From Ctenosaura bakeri (lineage: Eukaryota > Chordata > Lepidosauria > Squamata > Iguanidae): a stretch of DNA of 64,000 nt. The stretch covers positions 127,001 to 191,000 of the forward strand of contig CAOLHI010002496.1 in NCBI GenBank assembly GCA_948474755.1, given 5' to 3'. The notes beneath the pieces were generated by a model. It saw only the letters and a program-made list of their open reading frames with translations. It was not told the DNA's origin and did not search any database. The position numbers were made by a program, and so were the translations under genes. Below, piece by piece: positions 16,346 through 28,309 of the stretch. Numbering within the stretch: position 1 is the first letter of the stretch; the number at the start of each line of letters is the position of its first letter.

Positions 16346-19300
16346 TTCCCCAAGCTCTGTGCAGAAAACGCTACGAAATATGTCCCAGGTGCTCATGATT
16401 GCTTGGTTGCAATCTGTTATTATTTTGTACAGAGTGTGGGGTTGTACTGAAGGATGCATCTTCTTGCCTTTGCTCAGGAAAGCAGTTTGACCGGGAAGCT
16501 TCAAATCTTTTTCATTTTGTTTAGAATTCCCATGAGCTTGAACTTAAACAAAGGGAGTGGGTGAAGAGGGGGTGGGAGGAGGGGGATAAGACTTTACAAG
16601 AAAAACTGGTGAATGACATTGACAGTTTATAGACTTCTAGACAAGATGCTGAAACAATCCAGCAAATTCCTCTTTGTTCTGGTTTTATTGTCAGGGTAGG
16701 CTGTGGTTCGGTAACCAAAGTATTAACTAGACAGCTTTGATTCTTCACAGCATTTTCAGATGAATAATTCAGAACCATTAAATAATTCAAGGAAGGACCT
16801 TCTCAATAGATACTCTTCTTGCTCTGTTCTCACTCCAACCACCTGTCATCCCTGTTGAGAGAGTGAAGAAAGTTTCTCCTTTTGGAACTCTATTTCCATT
16901 TTTGATCCTGCATTTTTTCTTCTGATCTAGTGCCATTGTTTTGGGAAGAAAAAAAAATAACTGGCACATGTAGCATATTTAGAAAAGCCTACCCGGCTCT
17001 TTTCTTAGCTTCCTTTCCTTGGCAAGATTTATTTGCCAAGTTTATGGTGATGAGGAGTCCCTAGAAAGCAGAAATGAATGAGATTTTTAAAAAGTGCGGC
17101 ACTGTTGTATCAGTGCAGAACTGCTTAAAAAAAAGAGAGAGAGAGCTCAAGCAACAATGAGAGTGTCTCCAAGGAAATTATTTGATTCAACCTTTAAAGT
17201 TCATATAGGAACACACAGGGCAATGGCAGGCAAAGATCAAAACAAGAAAAAACATTTAATCTTTGATGATGGTCCGTTAACCAGAAAGAAAGGTCAACTA
17301 GCAAAGAGGACAGCCCTCAGGGTTTTCAAAAGATGTCCTCTGCTCACAATGTTACAAAAAGCTGAAGAAAGAAACCAGTCATGGTTATTCAAGTTTCTCA
17401 GGTTTTCAAAGGGTATAGTATTAGCACAATTTATATTTTCCAAAGGCAGAGGTTGTGCCTTTTGTTTTCCACATGTCCTGGATTTTATCTAGAAATTCCA
17501 GCCAAGATGGCCATTGGTCAGGAATTTTAAGAGCTGGTCCAAAACATCTGGGGAAAGAGAGGCTGAGAATCACTGTTGCAAATTATACATGCACCTTTCA
17601 ATAGCAATAGCATCTATTTCTATACCGCTTATCAACTGAAAGGCCCAAACTATGCAGTTATTTTCTAGATATCTGCATATTAACAACTGCATACCAGAGG
17701 TCTATATTTGTTAGTCATATGTGAACACTATGTGGCCTTTCCAGGCTCCCAAATTCTGAAACTCCCAACTGAAGGAGGCTAGGCTACCTCTCTGTCAGCT
17801 GGCAAGTGTTTTTAGGCTTATCTCCTGCTGAAGGAAGTCTAACCAGTTGGGTACTGGCTTCATTGTTTAAGCTGGTTTTGTTTTTTGCTTTTTAATCTGC
17901 ATTTTTAGAATTGTTACCCATCTGGAGCATCTTGTTTGGGTTGAAAAACAAGACATTAATGTGTCTTATGTATGAGTATTTGGCAGGCCCACCAATTGAA
18001 CAGGAGTACTTCCTCTCCGTGGCGGATGGAAGTTAATGGCACCTTGAGCAAGAGGGTGGGGAAACTGGCAGGGACAGGGTGACCAGTGGGCAGAAGTGGG
18101 CAGGGCAAGTGGGGAAGGGCAGGGGAGGGTTGAGTGGAGGCAGGTGGGGCAAGTGGCAGGCAGAAGTGGTGAGGCGAGAGGCAGAAGGTGTGGTGAGCAG
18201 TGGAAGTGGGTGAGGTGGGTGAGGGCAGGGTGAGTGAAGGTGGGTGTCAAGGTCAGAGACCTGGGCAGCGAGCCAGCCTGGAGAAGAGAGTGGGAGAGCC
18301 AGCAAAGTCCAGCCAGGAGGAGACAAGCAAGCACTTACTCAAGGAAGTTCATTTACCAGAGCATCAAGCAAAGCCATCATCAGAATTCCAAAACCAAGGG
18401 TCAAGAGTCCAGAGATCAATTCAAGGTAGCAGGAAACGGTTGCTGGGAGCAAGATACAGGCAAGAGAAGGGCTTGTAAGAAGTTTGCTACAAGCAAAGGG
18501 AAGCTTCCAGGCAGGCAGTTATATAGCCCCAGGCACAGGTGTGTCCGGTCACCACTTCTTAAGCTTAGCCAAGGAAGCCTCTCTTTGCACAGCCCTCTTG
18601 AGTCTCTGCCTTGATTGGGGCTTATTGAACCAGGCTCCAGAGCCTCTTCAGAATTGGATCCTTGTTGCTCCAAAGCAGCCGGCACAGAATCGAAGCAGCA
18701 GAGGGACGTCCATGCCTGCTTGGTCCATGGCAGCAGGGGGAGCTCTTGAGCTGCAGGACTCATCTCCAGCGAGAGCAACAGGGACCAACAGCTGCTGCTC
18801 GTCAGCAGCAGCTCTGACAGGGGCTTCAGTTATCACAGTGGGTGGGGCAAATGGCAGCTGGGGGTAGGTGGAGGGATTCCTCTTTTTGACCCCCCCCCCA
18901 GCATTAGGGACTGGGGCAGGTGCCTCAGTTGCCCCACTCTAGATCTGCCTCTGCTTCCTTCAGCTCCCAAATTTGTAGCACTGCAGTAAAGTTTAATCAT
19001 GCCTAATTTGGCATTGATCTTTACTGTACTTATTCCGTATTGTCATCATATGCCTTCAATTGACTCAGCAGGGTAGAGAGGAGAGGAGGGGTCAAAATCT
19101 TGCCTTTTCTAGTAGGTACAGGCAAAAGTGGACCACTGCAGTCTCTTCTAACTTGTATGGTCTTCCCCAGTAATAAGTTTAGCTATCTTGACCACACTCT
19201 GATATTACTTGGCCATGCATTTTGTGGTTTTCATCTCTTTCCAGCTGTTTCATGTGACACAATTGTATGAGGCCCAAAGTCTTTGAGAAATATCCATGTT

Positions 19301-19684
19301 TCTATTTTGTGCCTAAATGAAACCAGTGTTGGCACCAGTGGGGCTTTGATGGGGAAGGCATTCCACAGTTGGGGTGCCATGGCTGAGAAGGCCCTCTCCC
19401 ACATCCCCACGTAGTGTATTGACCTCATTGATGGGACACAGAGAAGGATTCTATAGCAAACCTCAGTTCTCAGGCAGACACATACAGGGAGAGATATTCC
19501 TCTTAGTATTGAGATCCCAAGCTGCTGAGGATATTAAATATCCTCACAAGCACCTTGAATTCAGATTGAAAGTGTAATAATTCCTGATTGGAATTCAGAC
19601 TGATAAATATTTCCCAAACCAAGAGTGCCTCTTTTTCTGGTTTAAATGCAAACTCCTAGTGCACGAGTGAGGAAATGCGTGGCC
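16346..19684. other. Host DNA, no gene seen
   Basis: No supported gene. 18030-18260 is a G-rich low-complexity tract (GGGCAGG/GTGGG variants). 18260-18880 has an LTR-like look on the minus strand with a TATATAA-type box near 18520, but no termini could be defined. 19230-19610 resembles an old LINE 3' end in reverse orientation. Confidence 0.35.
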
Positions 19685-19689
19685 TCAGA

Positions 19690-20945
19690 ATAATAGAACC
19701 ATAGTTAGAAGGGGCCTGCTCAATCCAGGATCTCCAACTAAAGCATCCCTAGCAGGTACCTGTCCAGCCTCTTCGTAAAGATGAATGAATCCCACCACCT
19801 CTCTAGGCCATTGGTTCCATCACTGAACCACTTTTACTGTCAAGAAGTTCCTTCTAATGTTCAATTGAAGTCTACTATTCCCTAGCTTCAAACCATAGGA
19901 TGTGGTCCTACCTTCTGGAGTAGCAGAAAACAGGCCTGCCCCTATCTCTGTGACAGCCCGTGAGGTATTTAAAAAGTATAATTATGTCACCCCTCACTCT
20001 TCTTTCCAACAAGCTGAATAAGCCCAGACCTTTCTACTTTTCCTCATATGTTTTGTTCTCTATACCTTTTATCATCCTTGTTGCACTTCTCTGAACCTGC
20101 TCCAACATGTCTATATCCTTCTTAAAATGAGACACTCAGAACTGAACACAGTACTCCAATACAGACTATTACTTCCCTTGACTATTAATGCAGGCTAAAA
20201 TAGTGTTCACCTTCTTTGCTGCAGCATTACACTGCTGGGTCATGTTCAATTCATGATCAATAATAATCCCAAAATCCTGTTCTCATGTACTACTGCTGAG
20301 CCATGTAGATCCTGTCCTATACCTGTGCATTTGGTTTTTGTGGCCTAAATGTAGAATTTTGCATTTTTCTTTACTGAATTTTGTTTAACTAAATTCTGCC
20401 CAATTTGTGTAGTAAACTCCTACCACAATGTTGTTTGTACTTCTTTATCTCTTTATTTTTGCCCAAATGCTCTCCACTGGTCCAGTTTGATCATGCACAT
20501 GAATTTCAGTGCAAGTAAATTTGTCTTTGACATATAATGCTATTTGCCTTCTTTTTCTGCCATATTTATTCTCTTTGAATAGGTTATATCCTTCAATTGT
20601 AATATTCCTATCATGGGAGTCTTCTACCAGGTCTTTGTTATGCCTATGAAAGTCATATTTACCTTCCTGCTCTAAGAATTCAAGCTCATCTTATTTCCCA
20701 AGCTCCTTGCATTGATGTATAGACATTTGAAACTTTGCTTGTTTTCATCTGTTAATTTACTGTCAGTTTTCCTGTGGACCAGACTCTCTCCATCAGCTTC
20801 TTCCCTAGAATTCACATCCTTGTGTTTAGAGCTTGCCTCTGGGCTGAAGTTTGAGCTATCACCTATGATTCCCCAAGGATTTAGTTTAAACCCTTCTTTA
20901 TCAGACTTACCAGGCTACCACCAAATACATTCTTCCTATTCTTTG
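19690..20945 (-). mobile_element. CR1 LINE, 3' part, reverse orientation
   Basis: The plus strand reads the complement of CR1: 'ctgtccagcctcttcgtaaa', 'aagaagttccttctaatgtt', 'caggcctgcccctatctc', 'gcacttctctgaacctgctcc', then 3'-region text. Old, with many indels and no usable ORF. Confidence 0.75.
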
Positions 20946-21189
20946 TGAGGTACAACCCTTCTGTAGCCATCATAGTTCATCACTGATTGTGCTGCCTAAA
21001 TTTGATGAATTCCAACAACATCTGATGGGCTACAACTTACCTGCCAGTTCAGTGGTTCTTAATCTTTTCTTTACCAGGGACCTCCCATAAAATATAGTTC
21101 CTTGCTGATGACCCTCAAAAGTTGACTCAAGATTTAAATATTTAAAATTAGATTTAAATATTCAAATATTTATTTATTTATTAAAGGCT

Positions 21190-21365
21190 TCTGGAGATCA
21201 GGATTCAAATCCTTGCTCAGACACTGGGTGACCTCGGGCATATCACATTCTCTCAGCCTCAGAGGAAGGCAATGGCAAACCCTCTCTGAACTAATCTTGC
21301 AAATAACACCAGGATAGGTTCACCTTAGGGTTGTCAGAAGTGAATTGAAGACAAACAACAATCAA
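21190..21365 (+). repeat. tRNA-derived SINE fragment
   Basis: 'gatcaggattcaaatcctt' (B-box remnant), 'tctcagcctcagaggaaggc', 'ggatagg' and an end 'gaagacaaacaacaa'. The 5' end is missing. Confidence 0.65.
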
Positions 21366-21399
21366 TGCCACTGACAAGGGGAGGTTCTTTCTAGTCATT

Positions 21400-21575
21400 A
21401 TGCCTCTCGTCTTTGAAAACTGACTTATGGCGAATCTGTCATGCAGGTTTTCTTGACAAGATTTGTCACTTTTGCCTTCCTTTGAGGTTGAAAGAATGTG
21501 ACTTGCCTGAGGTTACTCAATAAGTTTCCATGGTTGAGTGGGGATTCAAACCCTGTTCTGCAGTGTCATAGCTTG
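21400..21575 (-). repeat. tRNA-derived SINE fragment
   Basis: Reverse-oriented copy of the same family: 'gacttatggcgaatctgtca', 'ggttttcttgacaagattt', 'gtggggattcaaaccctg'. Confidence 0.65.
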
Positions 21576-22620
21576 GGCACATGCACATGCCTGCTGCTGC
21601 ATCCTTCGTCAGGGATGTGGCAGCAGGGAGGTGTGGGTTTTGAAACTGCTCCCTCATTTGCAAATGAGGAAGAGGTTTGGGCATGTGCATATGCCTGCCC
21701 CCATCTCCCTCAGCTCCCACATCCCCTACTGCCACATCCCTGAGGAAAGGGACATGGTGGCACACACATACCTGCCAACAAAGGAGCCTGCAAATGAGGG
21801 AGCAATTTCAGAACCAACACCTCCCTGCTGCTGGGTCCCTGTTGCTGCTACTGTTGGTGTTTAGCAGAGAGTTTTACTGATTCCCTGTGAGGTCCATGGA
21901 CCCCAGGTTAGGACCCACTGTTTTAGTGTACAAATACCTAGTTGGTTAAGAAATAACATTTCTTTCCAGAGCAAGGTCTCTGGCATGCAGTTAGGTATGA
22001 ACCCCAGCACTTCTTCTTATGCACGTGAAGAACTTAATGGTGACAACCTCATTCAGTAATATATTCAGCAATATATTCTTATTCCTAAACCAAACAATAT
22101 TTGCTAGAATCTCACAACTGGATTCAAATCACATCCAACACAGGGCTTGATTGTCACAAGAGGACAGAATGTCCAGACCAATGACAGATTGTGTATCTTG
22201 ATGAAATGCTGCTGTCATAATTCGGGTAGGCAATGACTGTGATTATTACAATGATTAATAATAATACTTAAGTGTCTGTCTGTTGAGGCCTCATTAGCCA
22301 ACTCTTGCCTTCATTGTGAAGTGAAGGCCTATCTTCTGCTGCATTATTTAAAGCAGACTTCCCAGAAAACCAAACAGGACTGGTTGCTAGACAGGTTTTT
22401 CTTTTTCATCCTGTATCATGTATGGGTTCTTTTGTAATGGTAATGAAGACTTACCCTGGCCCCCTGTGGTTAGCAAATTGGTCAGGAAAAAAAAAATACA
22501 AAGGAGATGGGGAGAAAAGGGACAAGCTTCAAAATGGTACTAAAAAATAACTGGGAACTTTAATGAAACAGTCCACTGGCTCCACAATTTCCAGTAGACT
22601 TCCTTCTTGACTCAGTGGAG
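21576..22620. other. Host DNA, no gene seen
   Basis: 21580-21870 holds short imperfect duplications (CATGTGCATATGCCTGC and 'gagggagcaattt' variants) that create chance ORFs on both strands. The rest is unassigned. Confidence 0.35.
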
Positions 22621-22624
22621 GGCA

Positions 22625-22665
<41 letters not shown>

Positions 22666-22780
22666 TTGTGCCTTCAAGTTGTTTCTGTCTTATGGCAACC
22701 TTAAAGTGGGATTTTCTGGAACTGAGAGTGTATGGCAACCTTAAAGTGGGATTTTCTGGGGCTGAGAGTGTGTGGCGTAC
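22625..22780 (-). repeat. (GTT)n tract, SINE tail and short tandem duplication
   Basis: A run of about 13 GTT units at 22628-22664 is followed by 'gtgccttcaagttgtttct', the reversed SINE 3' end. Next comes a 41-bp block with 'tatggcaaccttaaagtggg' present twice in tandem. Confidence 0.65.
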
Positions 22781-22974
22781 CGAAACTATGTTGGGAGATT
22801 GATTTACAGCAGCTAGCACAAAATCCTCCCAGAAACCGCTGCTCTCTGGAAAAATGTGTCCCAGAAGCAAGTGTTAAATATACAGCAGAGTTTCAAAACA
22901 GCAACAAGCGTGAGCAGCAGCAGAGTGTAATTTACAGCATCAGCTCTGACCCCACTCTACCCACTGGTTAGTAA

Positions 22975-23225
22975 TTCATACACACAGAGTTGTCATCCAA
23001 AATACCTGGAGGCTTTAATCTTCACTGTTGCAATATATACACATCGGTACACAGGATACGCAGATCCACATTCATAGATTCAGCATCATGGACACATCAA
23101 GCAGAGGTTCGCTCAGACAGAGGTTCGGTGTCAGAGAGTCAGAGAGTTTTCTCACTCCTCTTTTATACACACTTGCTGATGGGTTGTCAGCCAGGGACAA
23201 TGGCTGATGCAACCCCTTGCCATGA
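22975..23225 (-). repeat. LTR-like segment, reverse orientation
   Basis: Read on the minus strand it has a TATAAAAG box near 23167, a regular 'gaacctctg' repeat region, an ATTAAAG signal near 23015 and TG/CA-like ends. Paired termini or target duplications were not found, so this is tentative. Confidence 0.3.
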
Positions 23226-23237
23226 TTTCACATTATC

Positions 23238-23262
23238 ATAGAATCATAGAATCATATGACTC
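23238..23262 (-). repeat. CR1-type tail microsatellite
   Basis: 'tcatagaatcatagaatcat', the complement of the ATTCTATG-type tail found at CR1 3' ends. No CR1 body is recognisable beside it. Confidence 0.5.
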
Positions 23263-24107
23263 AGTCCTTACTACATGTCCCCTAGGGATTACATCATGAC
23301 TTGCCAAGTCATTCCCCAAGTGTTTCCCCATGCTCATCAAATGTATTTTCAACTGGTGCAAATGTCACAGCATTTCTATCCAACAATGTCATCCAGTGAG
23401 TTTCCATGGCTGAGCAGGGAACTGAAACCTGATCTTCAGAGTCATAACCCAATACTGAAATGACAACATCCAGGGCATATACCCAAATAGTTTCTTGAGT
23501 TCTTTTGAGAAATACTGGCTTGGTGGACTCAGTCAATGAAGGTTTCCCCCTTAAAATACCAGGCAATTTGCTATTTTGTTGTCAATTCTCTGCTGCCTTT
23601 CAGTAGTACCAGGGTCAGCAGGAAGACTGATGTGAGAGATTCCTCCACTCCTATAACAGTGAAGAGTCTTTGCCTTATACCTGTTGGTTCAAATCTATTC
23701 AAATTTTCTAGGAGTTGTTGTGTTGCTCCCAAAGTTGCAAAACCCAGTCCTATCCAATAGTCAGAGCAACATCTGTATTCTTAAGATTTAGATTATCAAG
23801 AAATTAACAAGAGAATAAGTTGCAGTTTTTATATTAGGATTTATTCTAGGAACACAGATAGCACAGATAAATATGCTGTCTGCAGCAGCACAACTTGTAG
23901 ACACCTTGAATCAGTTTAGGCAGAATCTTATACTTCTATTAGAATTATATAAGCAGACTGTTACACTACCTCTCCTAGTGTGTCTGTTTAACCTTATCTG
24001 TACACTGACGTTTGGCTGGGTATTAAAAACAAGCTTCATCAAAAACGGAATACCCTACCACATGAAGCAGTTTGGGTCGGCAGCAGCAGTAGATATGGAC
24101 CAGCTTT

Positions 24108-24211
24108 GGCCATTTCTGCACTAGCCTGTTATAGTGCTATGATTCCACTTTCAACATCCTATGGAATCCTGGGGAATCATAGCGCTATAACAGGCTAGTG
24201 CAGAAATGGCC
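24108..24211. repeat. Short palindromic MITE with TTT target duplication
   Basis: 104-bp near-perfect palindrome with ends GGCCATTTCTGC and its complement. TTT at 24105-24107 and at 24212-24214. The loop is only a few bases long. Confidence 0.88.
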
Positions 24212-24590
24212 TTTGCCAAGAACAAAATGGTACTATTCTACTGGTTTCAGCCAGTGTACATATTGAGGTTCTCTCCCAACCTACTGGTATCTTCTTTTCT
24301 TGTGTACAGATGTGAAGGTGTTCTGCTGGCATTGGTGTTGACTGCACCACATATAGTTGATAGGTCACCCATGACCCCAATCCATTTAGTCATTCCACTG
24401 CCATATCTTTACAATGACACAATTGCTGTACTAATGGAAGCATCTAAACTGTTCCACTGAAATATCCACCATTGCAGCAGTTTGTCTTTCATTCTGCCAA
24501 CATGGCATGACTTCTGTCATAGTCTGTTGACCCCTAGTTGGTGGAATTTGAGTAAAGAGAATAACACTGTTCTGTTGTCTTATAATAACT

Positions 24591-25371
24591 TTTTTTAAAA
24601 TAATTTGTATTGATTATACAGCAAAGAACAAAAAACAAAAACAAAAAATTAAAACACCATGTGATATACATAATAGTGGAACAAAAAAATTTCAACCAAC
24701 GCAAACTTACATTATTATTTCTCTCTATTACCATTAGAATCATAAACTTATTCAGCTTATTCTATATCATACTACTTGTATATTTTTGTTACCTATCTTT
24801 AATTCTTATTCTCATTATACTCATTTTTATTATAATAGTTTCATTCTTAATTCTATATTTTTCCCTTAGATTTAATCTATTGCTATTACTAAATATAATC
24901 TTATTACTTAACATATCAAACTATCTCTAAAGGTAAACCCACTCCTCAAAGCCGATTATATTTTAATTTACTTTTTTTTTTGTTTTACAAAATTAAACAG
25001 CACATATCCAATTTAAACAATACACCACATAATTAACACACACACAAAAAGTGATCACCCACCCCCCAGAGCCAACTTTTTATTTAATCCACTTTCCAAA
25101 ATTGCCATTCTTCTTGTGAAAGGGTAGCTTTACCATCTCTTATCAAAGCTTTTTCCAAAAATATTTTCCAAATTTCTTCAAAATCATTCCCTTTCACAAA
25201 ACCTTTCATTAATCTAATTCTACATGTTAATTTGTCATTAATTGCAATTTTCCACACTTCTTTATACCATTCCTCTATTTGAAGTTTTTCATTTGTTTTC
25301 CATTTTTTTGCTATTATTAACCTCGCTGCAATTAGCAAATTTGTTATTAATTCCTTCCTTACCTGGGTACA
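24591..25371 (-). mobile_element. L1 LINE, 5'-truncated, with 15-bp target duplication
   Basis: The minus-strand frame 25392-25084 encodes the C-terminus of an L1 ORF2 protein (LLIAARLIIAKKWK, then IEEWYKEVWKIA, DKLTCRIRL, FEEIWK). The 3' UTR and an A-rich end follow to 24591. A perfect duplication TGTCTTATAATAACT flanks it at 24576-24590 and 25372-25386. No 5' part, so it is a dead-on-arrival copy, but it is young. Confidence 0.85.
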
Positions 25372-25664
25372 TGTCTTATAATAACTAAGCAAACAACCCT
25401 TGACTTATAACATTATTCCTTAGCAACTGGATAGAAATGGTTTTTCTACCTATGAAAAGTAAGAATCTTTTTAAAATAAGAACTAAACATTCAGACGAAG
25501 GTCTGCAATATTTTTGATGGTTCCATGCCCGCTCAGCCTCTCCCTTCTGGCCTAGCCTAATTTATTTTTGAGATTAGTGTGATCCTGGTGTATCACTATA
25601 TCAGGGAATAGAAGAATGAAATACGGAAGCTGCTCTTCCATCTTAACATTGACTGGTAGATTTT

Positions 25665-26255
25665 GGCCCTTTTCGCACGGGCCTTTGCTCGCGCGACAGC
25701 CCCGTGAGCCTCGCGGGAGTGGGAGCGTCGCTCTGCACGACGCACTCCCACTTCCGCCTGGCTCACGGGGCTTAAGCGGCGCGAGCGCGGGTTTTTTGAT
25801 TTTCGCGTCCAAGCGAAAATCACCCCGCGCTCGCGCAACGCTCCCGGCACCCACCCGCACTTACCTTTCGTGCGGAGCCTCCGGGAGCCGGCCGGGTCGC
25901 GCTTCCTTCCCTCCACCCCTGCGGAAGGAAGGAGCAGGGTGGGGAGGTAGCGTGACAGATGCGACGCCCGCTTCGTGCGCGTGGGGGGGACGTGACGACG
26001 CCCGCTTCGCGCGCGCGGGGGGAATCCGGTGCGACGCCGCCCGCTTCGTGCGCGGGGGGGGGAATCCGGCGTGAGGTCTCCCGCTTCGCACGGGGGGAGG
26101 GCGGCTTGCGCGGCAAGCCTCCTTCGGTGCCGCTTCCCCGCTGGTTCCTTCGCCTGCGGAAGGAAGGAGGGGGGAAGCGGCAGCCTCCTGGAGGAGCCTT
26201 CTTGTGCTTGCCGGCCTCCCCCGCTTGCGCTAGAAGCCTCAGTGCGAAAAGGGCC
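25665..26255. mobile_element. GC-rich non-autonomous DNA transposon, TTT target duplication
   Basis: 591 bp with ends GGCCCTTTTCGCAC and GTGCGAAAAGGGCC. TTT flanks both sides (25662-25664, 26256-26258). The interior is CpG-rich, with internal foldback 'gggagtgggagcg' and 'gcactcccactt', and repeated 'cccgcttcgYgcgcg' units at 25965-26090. It sits as a CpG island in AT-rich DNA. ORFs up to 240 codons on both strands are composition artefacts. Confidence 0.8.
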
Positions 26256-26259
26256 TTTG

Positions 26260-27580
26260 TTTCTTCGGTTGGAAGTTATCTTCAAAGGCATCTGTTTTGA
26301 AGTCTGAGTGAGATACACATTTATTCAAATTAATCTGCTAAAATGTAGATGATTAATCATGTACTTAAAAAAAAGCTGTTGACAGTATCTGCTCTAAAGG
26401 ATAGCAATTAATCTAATAGGGATTTTACTTGTGTTAGAAATAGAAAAGTTCATATTGCACAGCATGAGTGGTCCTTGATGGACGATTCATTAATTTTATG
26501 TTTCTGAAGCAAGCCATAATATCTACAATGCTCTAATCTTCCTCTTTTTAACATCTCCTTCTAGGGTAGTTATTCTAGGAATCTTACCTTCTTTTAAATA
26601 TGTCCCCTTTTTTCCTGATTTTGGACAGAGAAATATGTGGGTAGAATCCCTTGCTGTTTTCCAGGTGATGTTTTACCTGAAGTCAATAATATGTGTTTTT
26701 GTTTTGTTTTCTTGAATCACTCATTGTCATTTGTGGCATCCTCTGCACAGATCTGTGTGGGCCTATCTGTAGGGATGCCTGCATCTCTTCTCTGAGTAGC
26801 TAATTTAGAAGCTATCAATATGTCAGAATGGTTCAAATTATTCCTTTCAGCACATATTACCTAGCTGAGAGGGCTAGTAAGATGTTTAATTAGTTAATGC
26901 CTATAAAGTGCTTTGAGGCTGTAAGGTGCTATCAAAAGCAATCTTATAATGTTAGAGGAAATTAGAGAATGAATGTTATTTCTCAGCTTGGGTGACTTAT
27001 TCATATCACAGATATTTGTATCAAGGGAGGAGAATATCCACAGTTGTAAACTCAGTGAGGACTCTAATACTGCTTCTCTTTCATGTAGGGCACAGGTGGG
27101 CAACACAGCTATTTTTATGTCTCCTCAAGAGTCAACCCCACAATGCTGGTAATTTTTTTTTTTACTTGTTTCATGGAAACAAGATGGCCAGGTCTTATTT
27201 CTACATCAATAGAGTGTTGTTGAAATCAGCTAGTAAACAAAGTGTGTACTCCATGTACCTTGTTTCCAGTGACAGTACTAGTTTCAGAAATAATGTTTTC
27301 ACTTGAGAAGTTGTGCACCTTGTCTCTGAGGCTAGTAGTGCTTTCAAAAGATTTCTAGGAATGCTTTTAGCTTCAGAAGCAAAGGGTACATCCCCTGTAT
27401 CTCTTGCACTGGTGAATAAATACACCAGTGTTTACTACTGAAACAGCAAATTTGGTAGCAGTGACAGTGGGGTGTGCCCTCCAAAGTGTTCATTTGTCCC
27501 ATGGACCTGTGGGAGTTGCTGTCCCTGTTATTTCCGCTATGGCACCCTTGGTGAAGACCCCCAGATATCCTTTTTGATAT
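26260..27580. other. Host DNA, no gene seen
   Basis: Unassigned AT-rich sequence. No ORF with coding character and no recognised repeat apart from low-complexity tracts. Confidence 0.35.
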
Positions 27581-27581
27581 C

Positions 27582-28307
27582 ATGTAATTCGGCCTTAGCT
27601 GGACTGGCTCGCAGTGACCTCATCTCACGTGTCTGCAAGTTCTCCGGACAAGCACGGACGGAGTGCGGCCGTTAATGGTTTGCATTCCATTCCCCATTGA
27701 AGCCAGCAACTCAAACTTCGCCCAAAGCTTTAGGGAACTTCCCGCCACAAACTCCTCAATAGCCACACGGCTTTCAGTCAAGTTACTCTTTTTTAACGAT
27801 GACCTCACCAGATACCTTGTCCAGCACCGAAACCTCTTTTGCTCTCTTTGGGATTGCCATAGCCGAAAGGCACAAACCTCCCTATAAAACCCCCTCACTT
27901 TTAACCGATTCCTGGATCACCTTTGACTGCCATCCTGCCCTGTCGTTGGTGTGTTTAAAGGACTCCCCTCAGCACCCCACGCTGAGCTTTCTTCCCCGAA
28001 TCTCCAACTTCTCCCCAGGACTACGGAACAGGTCATATTGCCTTCCCTTGCAACTCTTTTTCTTTTCCAGTTAGTTAGTTTATGTTTGTCTTCTGTGTTT
28101 TGTTCTCAATAAAGAATTGTTTTTCATCTGTAAAACCTCGTCTAGCCACTCTCTAACCCGCCGCTGTATACATAGGGTGAAAGATCTCGCTACATTACCC
28201 TGCCTTTTGCTAGCTAAAACAGTGCTCTGAGTTTAATTTCCCCACCTTTGGTATTTCTAATTGGCAAAGCCGGGCGCCACTTGCGGGACCCCCAATTTCC
28301 AGGGTAA
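27582..28307 (+). repeat. LTR-like segment (possible solo LTR)
   Basis: The segment starts TGTAATTCGG. A TATAAAA box lies at 27883-27889 and AATAAA at 28108-28113, a normal U3-R-U5 spacing. It is followed by 'attggcaaagccgggcgcca', which looks like a primer-binding region. Its base composition is distinct from its neighbours. The right boundary and a target duplication could not be set, and no internal retroviral genes are nearby. Confidence 0.45.
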
Positions 28308-28309
28308 CA

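Noticed and set aside
18200..18867. Cluster of 90-127 codon ORFs
   Set aside because: They overlap on both strands in G-rich low-complexity DNA and have no domain or splice context.
22529..22870. 113-codon minus ORF with Thr run
   Set aside because: Threonines come from the GTT repeat in antisense; no coding character.
25596..26318. 240-codon minus-strand ORF and overlapping ORFs
   Set aside because: They lie in the CpG-rich transposon; arginine/proline-rich text on all frames is a composition artefact.
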